From an uncultured Nostocoides sp. (GTDB lineage: Bacteria; Actinomycetota; Actinomycetes; Actinomycetales; Dermatophilaceae), in the NCBI GenBank assembly GCA_936931335.1, contig CAKZIH010000228.1:1-15814 (forward strand): a stretch of 15,814 nucleotides of DNA. The letters are read 5' to 3'. The position numbers and the translations under genes are program-made. Shown one piece after another: positions 1-6,805 of this stretch (the stretch's first letter is position 1; each line of letters starts with the position of its first letter). Below the pieces are notes generated by a model. It did no database searches. It saw only the letters and a list, made by a program, of their open reading frames with translations, and was not told the origin of the DNA.

Positions 1-163
1 GCGCCTGCGCCGCCGCTGAACCAATGTTGCCCGCGCCTCGGGCCCGCGCCATCGCGGCCGAGGCTCGATCCCCGCTGACCCGACGTCACCCCGCGGATCT
101 GGGGCACGGCCGATTTCGCCGCGTGGCCAACTCCCGCTGCTGGGCCCGGCGCGCCCGACCAGG

Positions 164-169
164 TAGTTT
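164..169 (+). promoter_or_regulatory. -10 element of a probable leaderless promoter for the GTG at 176
   Basis: TAGTTT fits the actinobacterial -10 pattern TANNNT. Its last T is exactly seven bases before the GTG start codon, so the transcript would begin on the start codon itself. No Shine-Dalgarno sequence precedes the gene. No convincing -35 is visible. Confidence 0.5.
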
Positions 170-175
170 CGGCGC

Positions 176-1255
176 GTGAGCGAGATCCCCGGGTTCCATG
201 CCGTGATCCCCGCGGGCGGGGCCGGCACCCGGCTGTGGCCGCTGAGCCGCGCCAGCTCCCCGAAGTTCCTGCGCGACCTCACCGGGGCGGGTTCGAGCCT
301 GCTGCAGCAGACCTATGACCGGTTGACCCCCCTGGTCGGCGACCGGGTGCTGGTGGTCACCGGCGCCGCCCACGCGGACGCGGTGCGCGCCCAACTGCCG
401 GCGCTGCCCGCCGAGGCGATCCTCGCCGAACCGTCCGCCCGCGATTCCATGGCCGCGATCGGCCTGGCCGCCGCCGTCCTGGAAGCCCGCGACCCCGACG
501 CCATCCTCGGCAGCTTCGCCGCCGACCACATCGTCACCGACCTGGACAGCTTCCATACCGTGATCGGGGAGGCCGCGCAGCTCGCCGCGGCCGGTCACCT
601 GGTCACCATCGGCATTACCCCGACGTATGCCGCTACCGGCTTCGGTTACATCCAATCCGGGCGCGCGGTGGCGGGCGCCCCGACCGCCCGGCATGTGCGT
701 CAGTTCGTCGAGAAGCCCGACGCTGCCCGCGCCGCCGCCTATGTGGCCACCGGCGAATTCCGGTGGAACGCGGGGATGTTCGTCGTCCGGGCGGCGCGGC
801 TATTGGACCTGCTCGGACAATGGCACCCTGACTTCGCGGCCACCCTGCGCGCCATCGCGGCCGAGCCGGAGCGGCTCGGGGACCTCTGGGACGACCTCCC
901 GCGGATCGCGATCGACCACGCCGTCGCGGAACCCGCCGCCGACGAGGGCCAGGTGGTCGTGGTGCCCGGCCCCTTCGGCTGGGACGACATCGGCGACTTC
1001 GCCTCCCTGGACGCCATCCTGCCCACGCCGGCCGATGGCCCGACCGTGCTCGGCGACGCCGATGCCGTGTATGCCGTGGACGCCACCGGCCTGGTCGCCG
1101 CCCGCTCCGGTCGGGCGGTCGCCGTGGTCGGGATCGCGGATGTGGTGGTCGTGGACACCCCCGAAGCGCTGTTGGTGACCACCCGCGAACGCGCCCAGGA
1201 CGTCAAGCGCATCGTCGAGGCCCTGCGGGACGCCGGCCGCACAGACCTGCTCTGA
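176..1255 (+). CDS. manC: Mannose-1-phosphate guanylyltransferase (GDP-mannose pyrophosphorylase)
   Basis: The enzyme joins mannose-1-phosphate and GTP to give GDP-mannose and pyrophosphate in the cytoplasm. GDP-mannose is the mannosyl donor for actinobacterial mannolipids, glycans and protein mannosylation. The 359-residue product opens with the nucleotidyltransferase signature GGAGTRLWPLSRASSPK at residues 14-30. It has AADHIV near 115-120, the sugar-phosphate loop FVEKPD at 177-182, EFRWNAGMF near 194, and GPFGWDDIGDF further on. The C-terminal phosphomannose-isomerase cupin of long bifunctional ManC proteins is absent, so this is the short monofunctional form. The GTG start is chosen because the signature follows directly and because a -10 element sits at the leaderless distance. 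A weak hairpin follows the stop. Family assignment is firm; the symbol is by function (some actinobacterial genomes call it manB). Confidence 0.9.
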   Translation: MSEIPGFHAVIPAGGAGTRLWPLSRASSPKFLRDLTGAGSSLLQQTYDRLTPLVGDRVLVVTGAAHADAVRAQLPALPAEAILAEPSARDSMAAIGLAAAVLEARDPDAILGSFAADHIVTDLDSFHTVIGEAAQLAAAGHLVTIGITPTYAATGFGYIQSGRAVAGAPTARHVRQFVEKPDAARAAAYVATGEFRWNAGMFVVRAARLLDLLGQWHPDFAATLRAIAAEPERLGDLWDDLPRIAIDHAVAEPAADEGQVVVVPGPFGWDDIGDFASLDAILPTPADGPTVLGDADAVYAVDATGLVAARSGRAVAVVGIADVVVVDTPEALLVTTRERAQDVKRIVEALRDAGRTDLL

Positions 1256-1266
1256 ATCCGAACCGC

Positions 1267-1282
1267 GCCGGGCGAGCCCGGC
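1267..1282 (+). terminator. Short GC hairpin after manC
   Basis: GCCGGG and CCCGGC arms flank a CGAG tetraloop, just after the manC stop. There is no T-tract, so termination is only a possibility. Confidence 0.3.
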
Positions 1283-1393
1283 CGGCACCCGCCCCGGCCA
1301 GCACCAGCGTCGCCAGCGTCTCGACCCCGAGACGGCGACATCACCCGGTTGTCCGAATGGCGTGGGACCACCCCGCCGTCGCGGGCCCGGGGA

Positions 1394-1399
1394 TAGCAT
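1394..1399 (+). promoter_or_regulatory. -10-like element upstream of the M20 amidohydrolase
   Basis: TAGCAT matches TANNNT and ends ten bases before the ATG at 1410. Transcription would start about four bases before, or at, the start codon. There is no good Shine-Dalgarno sequence at the usual distance, which fits a leaderless or near-leaderless mRNA. Confidence 0.35.
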
Positions 1400-1409
1400 T
1401 CCCGGCACA

Positions 1410-2642
1410 ATGACCCCCGCCGTACTCTCCGATTTCTGCGCTGCCGTCGAGGCTCGCGACCATGACCTGGTTGCCCTGCGGCGCGACATCCACCAACACC
1501 CTGAGCTGAGCCACCAGGAGCACCGGACCACCGCGCTGCTCGCGGACCTGTGCGAGCGCGAGGGGATCCGACACCGGCGCCTGCCCAGCACCGGCCTGAT
1601 CGCCGACATCGGCCCGCAGGATGCGACCTACCGGGTGGCCATCCGCGCCGACATCGACGCCCTCCCGGTCCGCGAGCGGACCGGGCTCGACTTCGCCTCC
1701 ATCTCCCCGGAGGTCTGCCACGCGTGCGGGCACGACGTGCATACGTCGGCGGTCTTCGGTGCGGCGCTCGGGGCGGCGGCGGTCACGCCATACCTGCAGC
1801 AGGCGAATGCGGCGGTGCGGATCCTCTTCCAGCCGGCCGAGGAAGCCATCCCTGGCGGCGCCGAGGAAATCATTGCCAATGGCGGCCTGAGCGGGGTGGA
1901 CACGGCCTTCGCCGTGCACTGCGACCCGAGCCTCGAGGTGGGGCAGATCGGGCTGCGCGAAGGGGCGCTCACCGCCGCCTGCGACCGGGTCAAGATCTCG
2001 CTCAAGGGCCGCGGCGGGCACACCTCGCGCCCGCACCTGACCGAGGACCTCACCTTCGCCCTGGCCAAGGTGGTCACCGACGTCCCGATGCTGCTGTCCC
2101 GCCGCGTCGACCCGCGCGCCGCCGCGCTCATCGTCTGGGGCCAGGTGCACGCCGGGCGCACCGGCAATGTCATCCCCTCCACCGGCGAATGCGAGGGCAC
2201 CCTGCGCATCCTCGACGCCGAGGTATGGAGCACCCTCGGCCCCCTGCTCACCGAGATCGTCGCCGAGGTCACCGCGCCTTTCGGTGTGCAATTCGAACTC
2301 GACCATGAGCCGGGAGTGCCGCCGGTGGTCAACTCCGCGGCCGGGATCGCCGCGCTGCGCTCGGCGACCGAATTCGCTGGGCTGGCCGCGGTGCCCACCT
2401 CCCAGTCGATGGGCGGGGAAGACTTCGCCTGGTACCTGCACCACGTGCCGGGGGCGATGGCCCGTCTGGGCACCCGCGCGCCGGGCGGACGGACCTACGA
2501 CCTGCATCAGGGCGACCTGATCGTCGACGAGCAGGCGATCGGCCACGGTGCCCGCCTGCTCGGCGCGGCCGCGCTCGGCGCCATCGCGCGGCACCGGGAG
2601 GCCACTCCCGCCCCGGACGGGGCCCGCGTCCCGACCGCCTGA
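1410..2642 (+). CDS. M20 family metallopeptidase / amidohydrolase
   Basis: A cytoplasmic metal-dependent hydrolase of the M20D amidohydrolase group (hippurate, indole-acetyl-amino-acid and N-acetyl-diaminopimelate hydrolases). The real substrate cannot be read from the sequence. The product from this ATG is 410 residues, normal for the family. Visible metal-site motifs are RADIDALP at 79-86, HACGHDVHT at 104-112 and QPAEE at 141-145, then AVHCDP and a late DLHQGD that supplies the last histidine ligand. The dimerisation domain lies between (RGGHTSRP, GNVIPSTGE). An in-frame GTG at 1362 would add 16 arginine- and proline-rich residues unlike the family, so ATG 1410 is preferred. It stands alone, 154 bases after manC and 128 bases before the BMP lipoprotein gene. 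A role in peptide or amide salvage is possible but inferred. Confidence 0.88.
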   Translation: MTPAVLSDFCAAVEARDHDLVALRRDIHQHPELSHQEHRTTALLADLCEREGIRHRRLPSTGLIADIGPQDATYRVAIRADIDALPVRERTGLDFASISPEVCHACGHDVHTSAVFGAALGAAAVTPYLQQANAAVRILFQPAEEAIPGGAEEIIANGGLSGVDTAFAVHCDPSLEVGQIGLREGALTAACDRVKISLKGRGGHTSRPHLTEDLTFALAKVVTDVPMLLSRRVDPRAAALIVWGQVHAGRTGNVIPSTGECEGTLRILDAEVWSTLGPLLTEIVAEVTAPFGVQFELDHEPGVPPVVNSAAGIAALRSATEFAGLAAVPTSQSMGGEDFAWYLHHVPGAMARLGTRAPGGRTYDLHQGDLIVDEQAIGHGARLLGAAALGAIARHREATPAPDGARVPTA

Positions 2643-2661
2643 CAGTCCCGACTTCGTAACA

Positions 2662-2689
2662 TTGGTCACGGCCGGGCCACAGGTATGCA
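2662..2689 (+). promoter_or_regulatory. Possible sigma-A-type promoter for the nucleoside-uptake operon
   Basis: TTGGTC (2662-2667) and TATGCA (2684-2689) are separated by 16 bases, upstream of the lipoprotein gene. A second -10-like hexamer, TATCCT, lies at 2711-2716. Either could start the operon, since the 128-base gap leaves room for a normal 5' leader with a Shine-Dalgarno sequence. Confidence 0.3.
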
Positions 2690-2770
2690 GCCACAGGCGT
2701 CGGCGCGGTTTATCCTCTCCCATCAGTGGGCGCAAGCGCGCCTGGTCACCAAAGAAATGAGGAGAGCACC

Positions 2771-3886
2771 TTGCGTCAATTGATGAAGGTTGCCGCGGTC
2801 GTATCGGCCAGCACCCTGGCCCTGACCGCATGTGGGTCCGAGACCAGCAAGGAAGGTGACTCGACCACCTCGACCACCTCCGCCGGCGCCACGGACAGCT
2901 CGAGCAGCAGCTCCACCAGCTCGGACACTTCGTCCGCCCCCGCCGCCGAATCCGATGTCAAGGTCGGTATGGCGTATGACGTGGGTGGCCGAGGCGACCA
3001 ATCCTTCAATGACGCCGCCGCCGCCGGTCTGGACAAGGCCAAGAGCGAGTTCGGTATCGAGACCAAGGAAGCCACCGCGGTCAACGGCGAGAACGAGGCC
3101 GCCCGCGAGGAGCGTCTCAACCAGCTCGTCGACGCCGGCTACACCAACATCATCGCCGTCGGTTTCGCCTACGCCGAGTCGGTCGGCAAGGTGGCCAAGG
3201 AGAACCCGGACGTCCACTTCGCGATCATCGACGACGCCTCCGAGGCCTCGGCTGGCGACAACGTCGCCCAGCTGACCTTCGCGGAGAACGAGGGCTCCTT
3301 CCTCGTCGGCGCCGCCGCCGCGCTCAAGACCAAGACCGACAAGCTCGGCTTCGTCGGTGGCGTCAATGTGCCACTGATCAACAAGTTCGAGGCGGGATTC
3401 GAGGCCGGCGCCAAGGCGGTCAACCCCAAGATCGAGATCGAGTCCACCTACCTCACCCAGCCGCCGGACTTCAGCGGCTTCGGTGACCCGGCCAAGGGCA
3501 AGACCGCGGCCGAGGGCATGTTCGACAATGGCGCGGACATCGTCTACCACGCCGCCGGTGGCTCCGGTGCCGGTGTCTTCACCGCCGCCAAGGCGGCCAA
3601 GGGCTGGGCCATCGGTGTCGACTCCGACCAGGCGCTGACCGCCGAGGAAGGCGTGCGCGACGTCATCCTCACCTCGATGCTCAAGAAGGTCGACGTGGCG
3701 GTCTACGACTACCTCAAGAAGACCACCGAGGGTGCGGCCCCGGCCGGCAATGTCGTCTACGACCTCAAGGCGGACGGGGTTGGCTACGCCACCACCGGCG
3801 GCAATGTCGACGACATCAAGGACAAGCTCGAGGACTACAAGGCCAAGATCGTCTCGGGCGAGATCAAGGTTCCCGACAGCAAGTAA
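2771..3886 (+). CDS. BMP family (PnrA/BmpA-type) nucleoside-binding lipoprotein
   Basis: The extracellular substrate-binding component of an ABC importer; members of the PnrA/BMP family bind purine or pyrimidine nucleosides. The 371-residue product starts with a lipoprotein signal peptide (MRQLMKVAAVV) and lipobox LTAC, with lipidated Cys21. A serine/threonine/alanine-rich linker at about 22-60 follows; it is probably extended and may be glycosylated. The BMP fold begins near 63 with KVGMAYDVGGRGDQSFND, and YHAAGGSGAGVF is in the C-terminal half. The start is TTG 2771, because AGGAGA at 2760-2765 is five bases upstream; the in-frame ATG at 2783 is too far (17 bases). It is first in the transporter locus and separated from the ATPase gene by 220 bases with two strong hairpins, as expected where the binding protein is made in excess. 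Nucleoside specificity is inferred from family and neighbours. Confidence 0.92.
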   Translation: MRQLMKVAAVVSASTLALTACGSETSKEGDSTTSTTSAGATDSSSSSSTSSDTSSAPAAESDVKVGMAYDVGGRGDQSFNDAAAAGLDKAKSEFGIETKEATAVNGENEAAREERLNQLVDAGYTNIIAVGFAYAESVGKVAKENPDVHFAIIDDASEASAGDNVAQLTFAENEGSFLVGAAAALKTKTDKLGFVGGVNVPLINKFEAGFEAGAKAVNPKIEIESTYLTQPPDFSGFGDPAKGKTAAEGMFDNGADIVYHAAGGSGAGVFTAAKAAKGWAIGVDSDQALTAEEGVRDVILTSMLKKVDVAVYDYLKKTTEGAAPAGNVVYDLKADGVGYATTGGNVDDIKDKLEDYKAKIVSGEIKVPDSK

Positions 3887-3894
3887 CCCCCGCA

Positions 3895-3954
3895 CGTATG
3901 ACGTCGCTGCCGCCGCCCCGAGATCCGGGCCGGCGGCACGGCATACGTCATACG
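3895..3954 (+). terminator. Long imperfect stem-loop after the lipoprotein gene
   Basis: Outer arms CGTATGACGT (3895-3904) and ACGTCATACG (3945-3954) are perfect complements. Inside them TGCCGCCG (3908-3915) pairs with CGGCGGCA (3931-3938), then CCCG/CGGG around an AGATC loop. It begins eight bases after the stop codon. There is no T-tract, so it could be a partial terminator or an RNA-stabilising structure. Confidence 0.55.
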
Positions 3955-3965
3955 GCATACGTCAT
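3939..3965 (+). repeat. Tandem 13-bp repeat CGGCATACGTCAT, two copies
   Basis: Identical copies occupy 3939-3951 and 3953-3965, one base apart. The first overlaps the right arm of the preceding stem-loop, and an inverted partial copy (CGTATGACG) is at 3895-3903. The left arm of the hairpin can therefore pair with only one of two alternative partners. Confidence 0.7.
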
Positions 3966-3967
3966 GG

Positions 3968-4009
3968 GCCGGGGTCCGGTGACCGAGTACGGTTCACCTG
4001 GGCCCCGGC
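3968..4009 (+). terminator. Second strong GC-rich stem-loop between lipoprotein and ATPase genes
   Basis: GCCGGGG (3968-3974) pairs with CCCCGGC (4003-4009). Within it GGTGA (3978-3982) pairs with TCACC (3994-3998) and CCG with CGG around an AGTA loop, leaving a one-base bulge. It could act with the preceding hairpin as an attenuator or transcript-processing barrier. No U-run follows. Confidence 0.5.
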
Positions 4010-4056
4010 TCGCTGACCACCGGCAGGAGCGCTGCGGGAGCGGCGATTCGGCGTCA

Positions 4057-4070
4057 GACCGGCGCCGGTC
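4057..4070. promoter_or_regulatory. 14-bp perfect palindrome upstream of the ATPase gene
   Basis: GACCGGCGCCGGTC is fully self-complementary and lies 36 bases before the likely ATPase start. It could be a protein-binding site or a chance GC palindrome; nothing else identifies it. Confidence 0.25.
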
Positions 4071-4106
4071 GCATCGTCGCGGCCATGAGTATGAGGAGGC
4101 TGCGCC

Positions 4107-5693
4107 ATCACCGCCACCGCCGAACCCGAGGCAGGCTCGTCCAGCCTGGCCGTCGAGGTCTCCGGGATCACCAAACGGTTCCCGGGGGTCGTTGCCAATA
4201 AGGACATCACCTTCGCCGTGCGCCGCGGCACCGTGCACGCCCTGATCGGGGAGAACGGCGCCGGCAAGTCCACGCTGATGAAGATCCTGTATGGCGTGCA
4301 GCGGCCCGACGAGGGCACGATCAGTGTCGATGGGCGCGAGGTCAACCTGCACAGCCCCTCCGATGCGATCTCCGCCGGCATCGGGATGGTCTTCCAGCAC
4401 TTCATGCTGGCCGACAATCTGACCGTCCTGGAGAATGTCGTCCTCGGCGCGGAGCGCTTGCACGGCATCGGCGGCGGCGCCCGAGCGGAGATCAAGCGCA
4501 TCTCCCGGGAGTTCGGGCTCGGGGTGGACCCGGATGCGCTGGTTGCCGATCTCGGCGTGGGGGACCGGCAGCGGGTGGAGATCCTCAAGGTGCTCTACCG
4601 CGGCGCCAAGATCATCATCCTGGATGAGCCCACCGCGGTCCTGGTGCCCCAGGAGGTCGACGAGCTCTTCGGCAACCTGCGCGAGCTCAAGGCCGAGGGC
4701 CTGACCGTCATCTTCATCTCGCACAAGCTCGACGAGGTGCTCTCCGTCGCCGACGCGATCACGGTGATCCGCCGCGGCACGACGGTGGCCTCGGTCGATC
4801 CGCATACCGTGAACGCCCGTCAGCTCGCCGAACTCATGGTCGGCTCCGAGCTGCCCACCCCGGAGACCACCGAGTCGACGGTGACAGACCGGGTGCTGAT
4901 GTCCTTGCGGGACATCACCATGCTCGGCGGCGAGGGCCGCAATCTGCTCACCGATATCGACCTGGACATCCACGCCGGCGAGATCGTCGGCATCGCCGGG
5001 GTCGAGGGCAATGGTCAGGCCGAACTGGTCGAGGTGATCATGGGCATGCGCGAGCCGTCGGCCGGCACCGTGCATCTCGAGGCCACCGATATCTCCTCCT
5101 GGCAGACCCGGGAGATCCGGGAAGCCGGGGTCGGCTATATCCCCGAGGACCGCCACCGGCATGCGCTGCTGTTGGAAGCTCCGTTGTGGGAGAACCGAAT
5201 CCTGGGCCACCAGACCCAGGAGCCCAATATCCGCGGCCCGCTCATCGACGCCGCCGCCGCCAAGGCCGACACCGAACGCATCGTGCGTGAGTATGACGTG
5301 CGCACCCCCTCTATCTATGTCACCGCGGCCTCGCTCTCCGGTGGCAACCAGCAGAAGCTGATCGTCGGGCGGGAGATGAGCCACCACCCCAAGGTGCTGG
5401 TGGCCGCCCACCCGACCCGCGGCGTCGACGTGGGCGCGCAGTCCTCGATCTGGGACCTGATCCGCGACGCTCGCCGCGAGGGCCTCGGGGTGCTGCTCAT
5501 CAGCGCTGACCTGGAGGAACTGATCGGGCTCTCGGACACCATTCATGTCATCCTGCGCGGCCGGCTCACCGGGCAGTTCGACCCGGACACGGTGACCAGT
5601 GAGGACCTGGGTGCGGCGATGACCGGCGCGGGCGCCCAGGACGACATACCGACGGCTCCCATGGACCGTCAGGACCTGCAGGAGGGGCGATGA
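4107..5693 (+). CDS. Nucleoside ABC transporter ATP-binding protein (double NBD), with apparent ATC start
   Basis: Powers nucleoside import with the two permeases downstream, at the inner face of the membrane. From 4107 it is 528 residues with two fused nucleotide-binding domains, as in the NupO/YufO/RbsA-like group. NBD1 has Walker A GENGAGKST (48-56), Q-loop FQHFM, a degenerate signature (VGDRQRVEI) and Walker B IIILDEPT. NBD2 has a degenerate Walker A (VEGNGQAEL, about 298-306), a full signature LSGGNQQK (about 410) and VAAHPTRGVD where DEPT is usual; this asymmetry is normal for the family. An in-frame TGA at 4092-4094 bounds the frame, and no ATG, GTG or TTG occurs until GTG 4218, which would remove the first beta strands (EVSGITKRFPGVVANKDITF). 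ATC 4107 sits seven bases after GAGGAGG (4093-4099) and is the best start. Its end overlaps the next gene by four bases. Confidence 0.9.
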   Translation: MTATAEPEAGSSSLAVEVSGITKRFPGVVANKDITFAVRRGTVHALIGENGAGKSTLMKILYGVQRPDEGTISVDGREVNLHSPSDAISAGIGMVFQHFMLADNLTVLENVVLGAERLHGIGGGARAEIKRISREFGLGVDPDALVADLGVGDRQRVEILKVLYRGAKIIILDEPTAVLVPQEVDELFGNLRELKAEGLTVIFISHKLDEVLSVADAITVIRRGTTVASVDPHTVNARQLAELMVGSELPTPETTESTVTDRVLMSLRDITMLGGEGRNLLTDIDLDIHAGEIVGIAGVEGNGQAELVEVIMGMREPSAGTVHLEATDISSWQTREIREAGVGYIPEDRHRHALLLEAPLWENRILGHQTQEPNIRGPLIDAAAAKADTERIVREYDVRTPSIYVTAASLSGGNQQKLIVGREMSHHPKVLVAAHPTRGVDVGAQSSIWDLIRDARREGLGVLLISADLEELIGLSDTIHVILRGRLTGQFDPDTVTSEDLGAAMTGAGAQDDIPTAPMDRQDLQEGR

Positions 5694-6805
5694 GAAGCTT
5701 CGACGTCCGGCGGATCGGGCTGTCCATCGCCGCCCCGATCCTTGCGCTGCTGGTGGCCTTCGCGCTCACCTCGCTGGTGCTGATGGCCCTGGGCGACCCG
5801 GTGCGCGATGTCTGGATCACGATCCTGTCCAAGCCGCGCCCGCGCCAGATCACCAATATCGTCAACGGCGCGATCGTGCTCTATCTGTCGGCGATCGCGG
5901 TGGCCGTCGGCTTCCGGATGAACCTCTTCAACATCGGGGTCGACGGGCAGTACCGGGTGGCCTCCTTCGCCGCCGCGGTCTTCGCCGGTCAGGCATGGCT
6001 GCCGGGCTGGCTCAACATCATCGTGGCCATCCTGGTCGCCATGGTGGCCGGCGGATTCTGGGCGAGCATCGCGGCATACCTCAAGGTCACGCGCGGGGTG
6101 AGCGAGGTGATTTCCACGATCATGCTCAACGCCATCGCCACCGGCCTGGTGTCCTGGCTGCTGCTCAAGGTCGCGGTGCGCAAGAAGGGCTCGAATGCGA
6201 TCAGCACCCAGGTGATCCCGGAGTCCTCGCAGTTGGAGGGCTGGAAGCTGATCCCCGGCGCCAGCAACCGCATCTACACCCTGCTGGTGCTCGCCGTGCT
6301 CGTCGGTTTCCTCTATTGGTTCGTGTTGGGCAAGACCCGGTTCGGCTTCGACCTGCGCGCCACCGGCCGCTCGGAGAGTGCCGCCGTCGCCAGCGGCGTC
6401 AAGGTCAAGCGCATGGTGATGACCTCGATGATCGCCTCGGGCGCGCTGGCCGGCCTGGTCGGTATGCCGCTGCTCTTCGGCCAGGACCACTCCTATGGCA
6501 CGACCTTCCAGGCGGGGCTGGGTTTCGCCGGCATCGGGATCGCGCTGCTGGGCCGCAATCACCCGGTCGGTATCGCCTTCGCGGCGCTGCTGTGGAGCTT
6601 CCTGGACACCCAGGCGAACGCCCTGCAGATCCGTGCCGGGGTCGCCTCCGAACTCGTCTACATCATCCAAGGCATCATCCTTTTCGCCGTTGTCATCGCG
6701 TATGAGGGTGTGCGCCGCCTCGATCTGCGCCTAGAGCAGCAGAAGGTCGCCCGGGAGCTGGCCGCGCAGCGCGGCGAGCGCGCGGTGGAAGGAGCGACGG
6801 TATGA
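5690..6805 (+). CDS. Nucleoside ABC transporter permease 1 (NupP/YufP-like)
   Basis: One of the two membrane subunits that form the substrate channel of the BMP-type nucleoside importer. The 371-residue product is strongly hydrophobic with about eight to ten membrane segments, the first near residues 10-35. It carries the BPD_transp_2 hallmark NIGVDGQ at 81-87, followed by an alanine-rich helix and a conserved cytoplasmic stretch (KVTRGVSEVISTIMLNAI) that should contact the ATPase. FQAGLGFAGIGIALLGRNHP lies in the C-terminal half. The C-terminus is a charged cytoplasmic tail. Its ATG overlaps the ATPase stop as ATGA, with GGAGGGG just upstream inside the ATPase gene, so translation is probably coupled. 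It overlaps the next permease in the same way. Family assignment is firm; the substrate is inferred from the operon. Confidence 0.92.
   Translation: MRSFDVRRIGLSIAAPILALLVAFALTSLVLMALGDPVRDVWITILSKPRPRQITNIVNGAIVLYLSAIAVAVGFRMNLFNIGVDGQYRVASFAAAVFAGQAWLPGWLNIIVAILVAMVAGGFWASIAAYLKVTRGVSEVISTIMLNAIATGLVSWLLLKVAVRKKGSNAISTQVIPESSQLEGWKLIPGASNRIYTLLVLAVLVGFLYWFVLGKTRFGFDLRATGRSESAAVASGVKVKRMVMTSMIASGALAGLVGMPLLFGQDHSYGTTFQAGLGFAGIGIALLGRNHPVGIAFAALLWSFLDTQANALQIRAGVASELVYIIQGIILFAVVIAYEGVRRLDLRLEQQKVARELAAQRGERAVEGATV

Noticed and set aside
1..175. Start of a minus-strand gene at the left edge (ATG at 52 on the minus strand)
   Set aside because: Only about 17 codons are inside the window, with no recognisable sequence and no clear ribosome site; not supportable.
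2643..2770. Riboswitch or CRP-like operator before the lipoprotein gene
   Set aside because: GTAAC and GTCAC near 2656-2669 only loosely resemble a CRP-type half-site pair, and no conserved riboswitch core is visible.
1341..2831. Minus-strand open frame opposite the M20 amidohydrolase
   Set aside because: No protein-family features, and it crosses the promoter and start of the lipoprotein gene; the plus-strand gene is unmistakable.
4218..4220. GTG 4218 as start of the ATPase
   Set aside because: It would begin just before Walker A and lose the first strands of the nucleotide-binding domain; no ribosome site precedes it.
4990..5440. Degenerate second Walker A and missing DEPT in NBD2 of the ATPase as a sign of decay
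   Set aside because: A degenerate second domain is usual for the double-NBD nucleoside/sugar importer ATPases.
3948..5546. Long minus-strand open frame (over 500 codons) opposite the ATPase gene
   Set aside because: It is an antisense shadow of a firm ABC ATPase gene in GC-rich DNA; its translation is low-complexity and shows no family motif.
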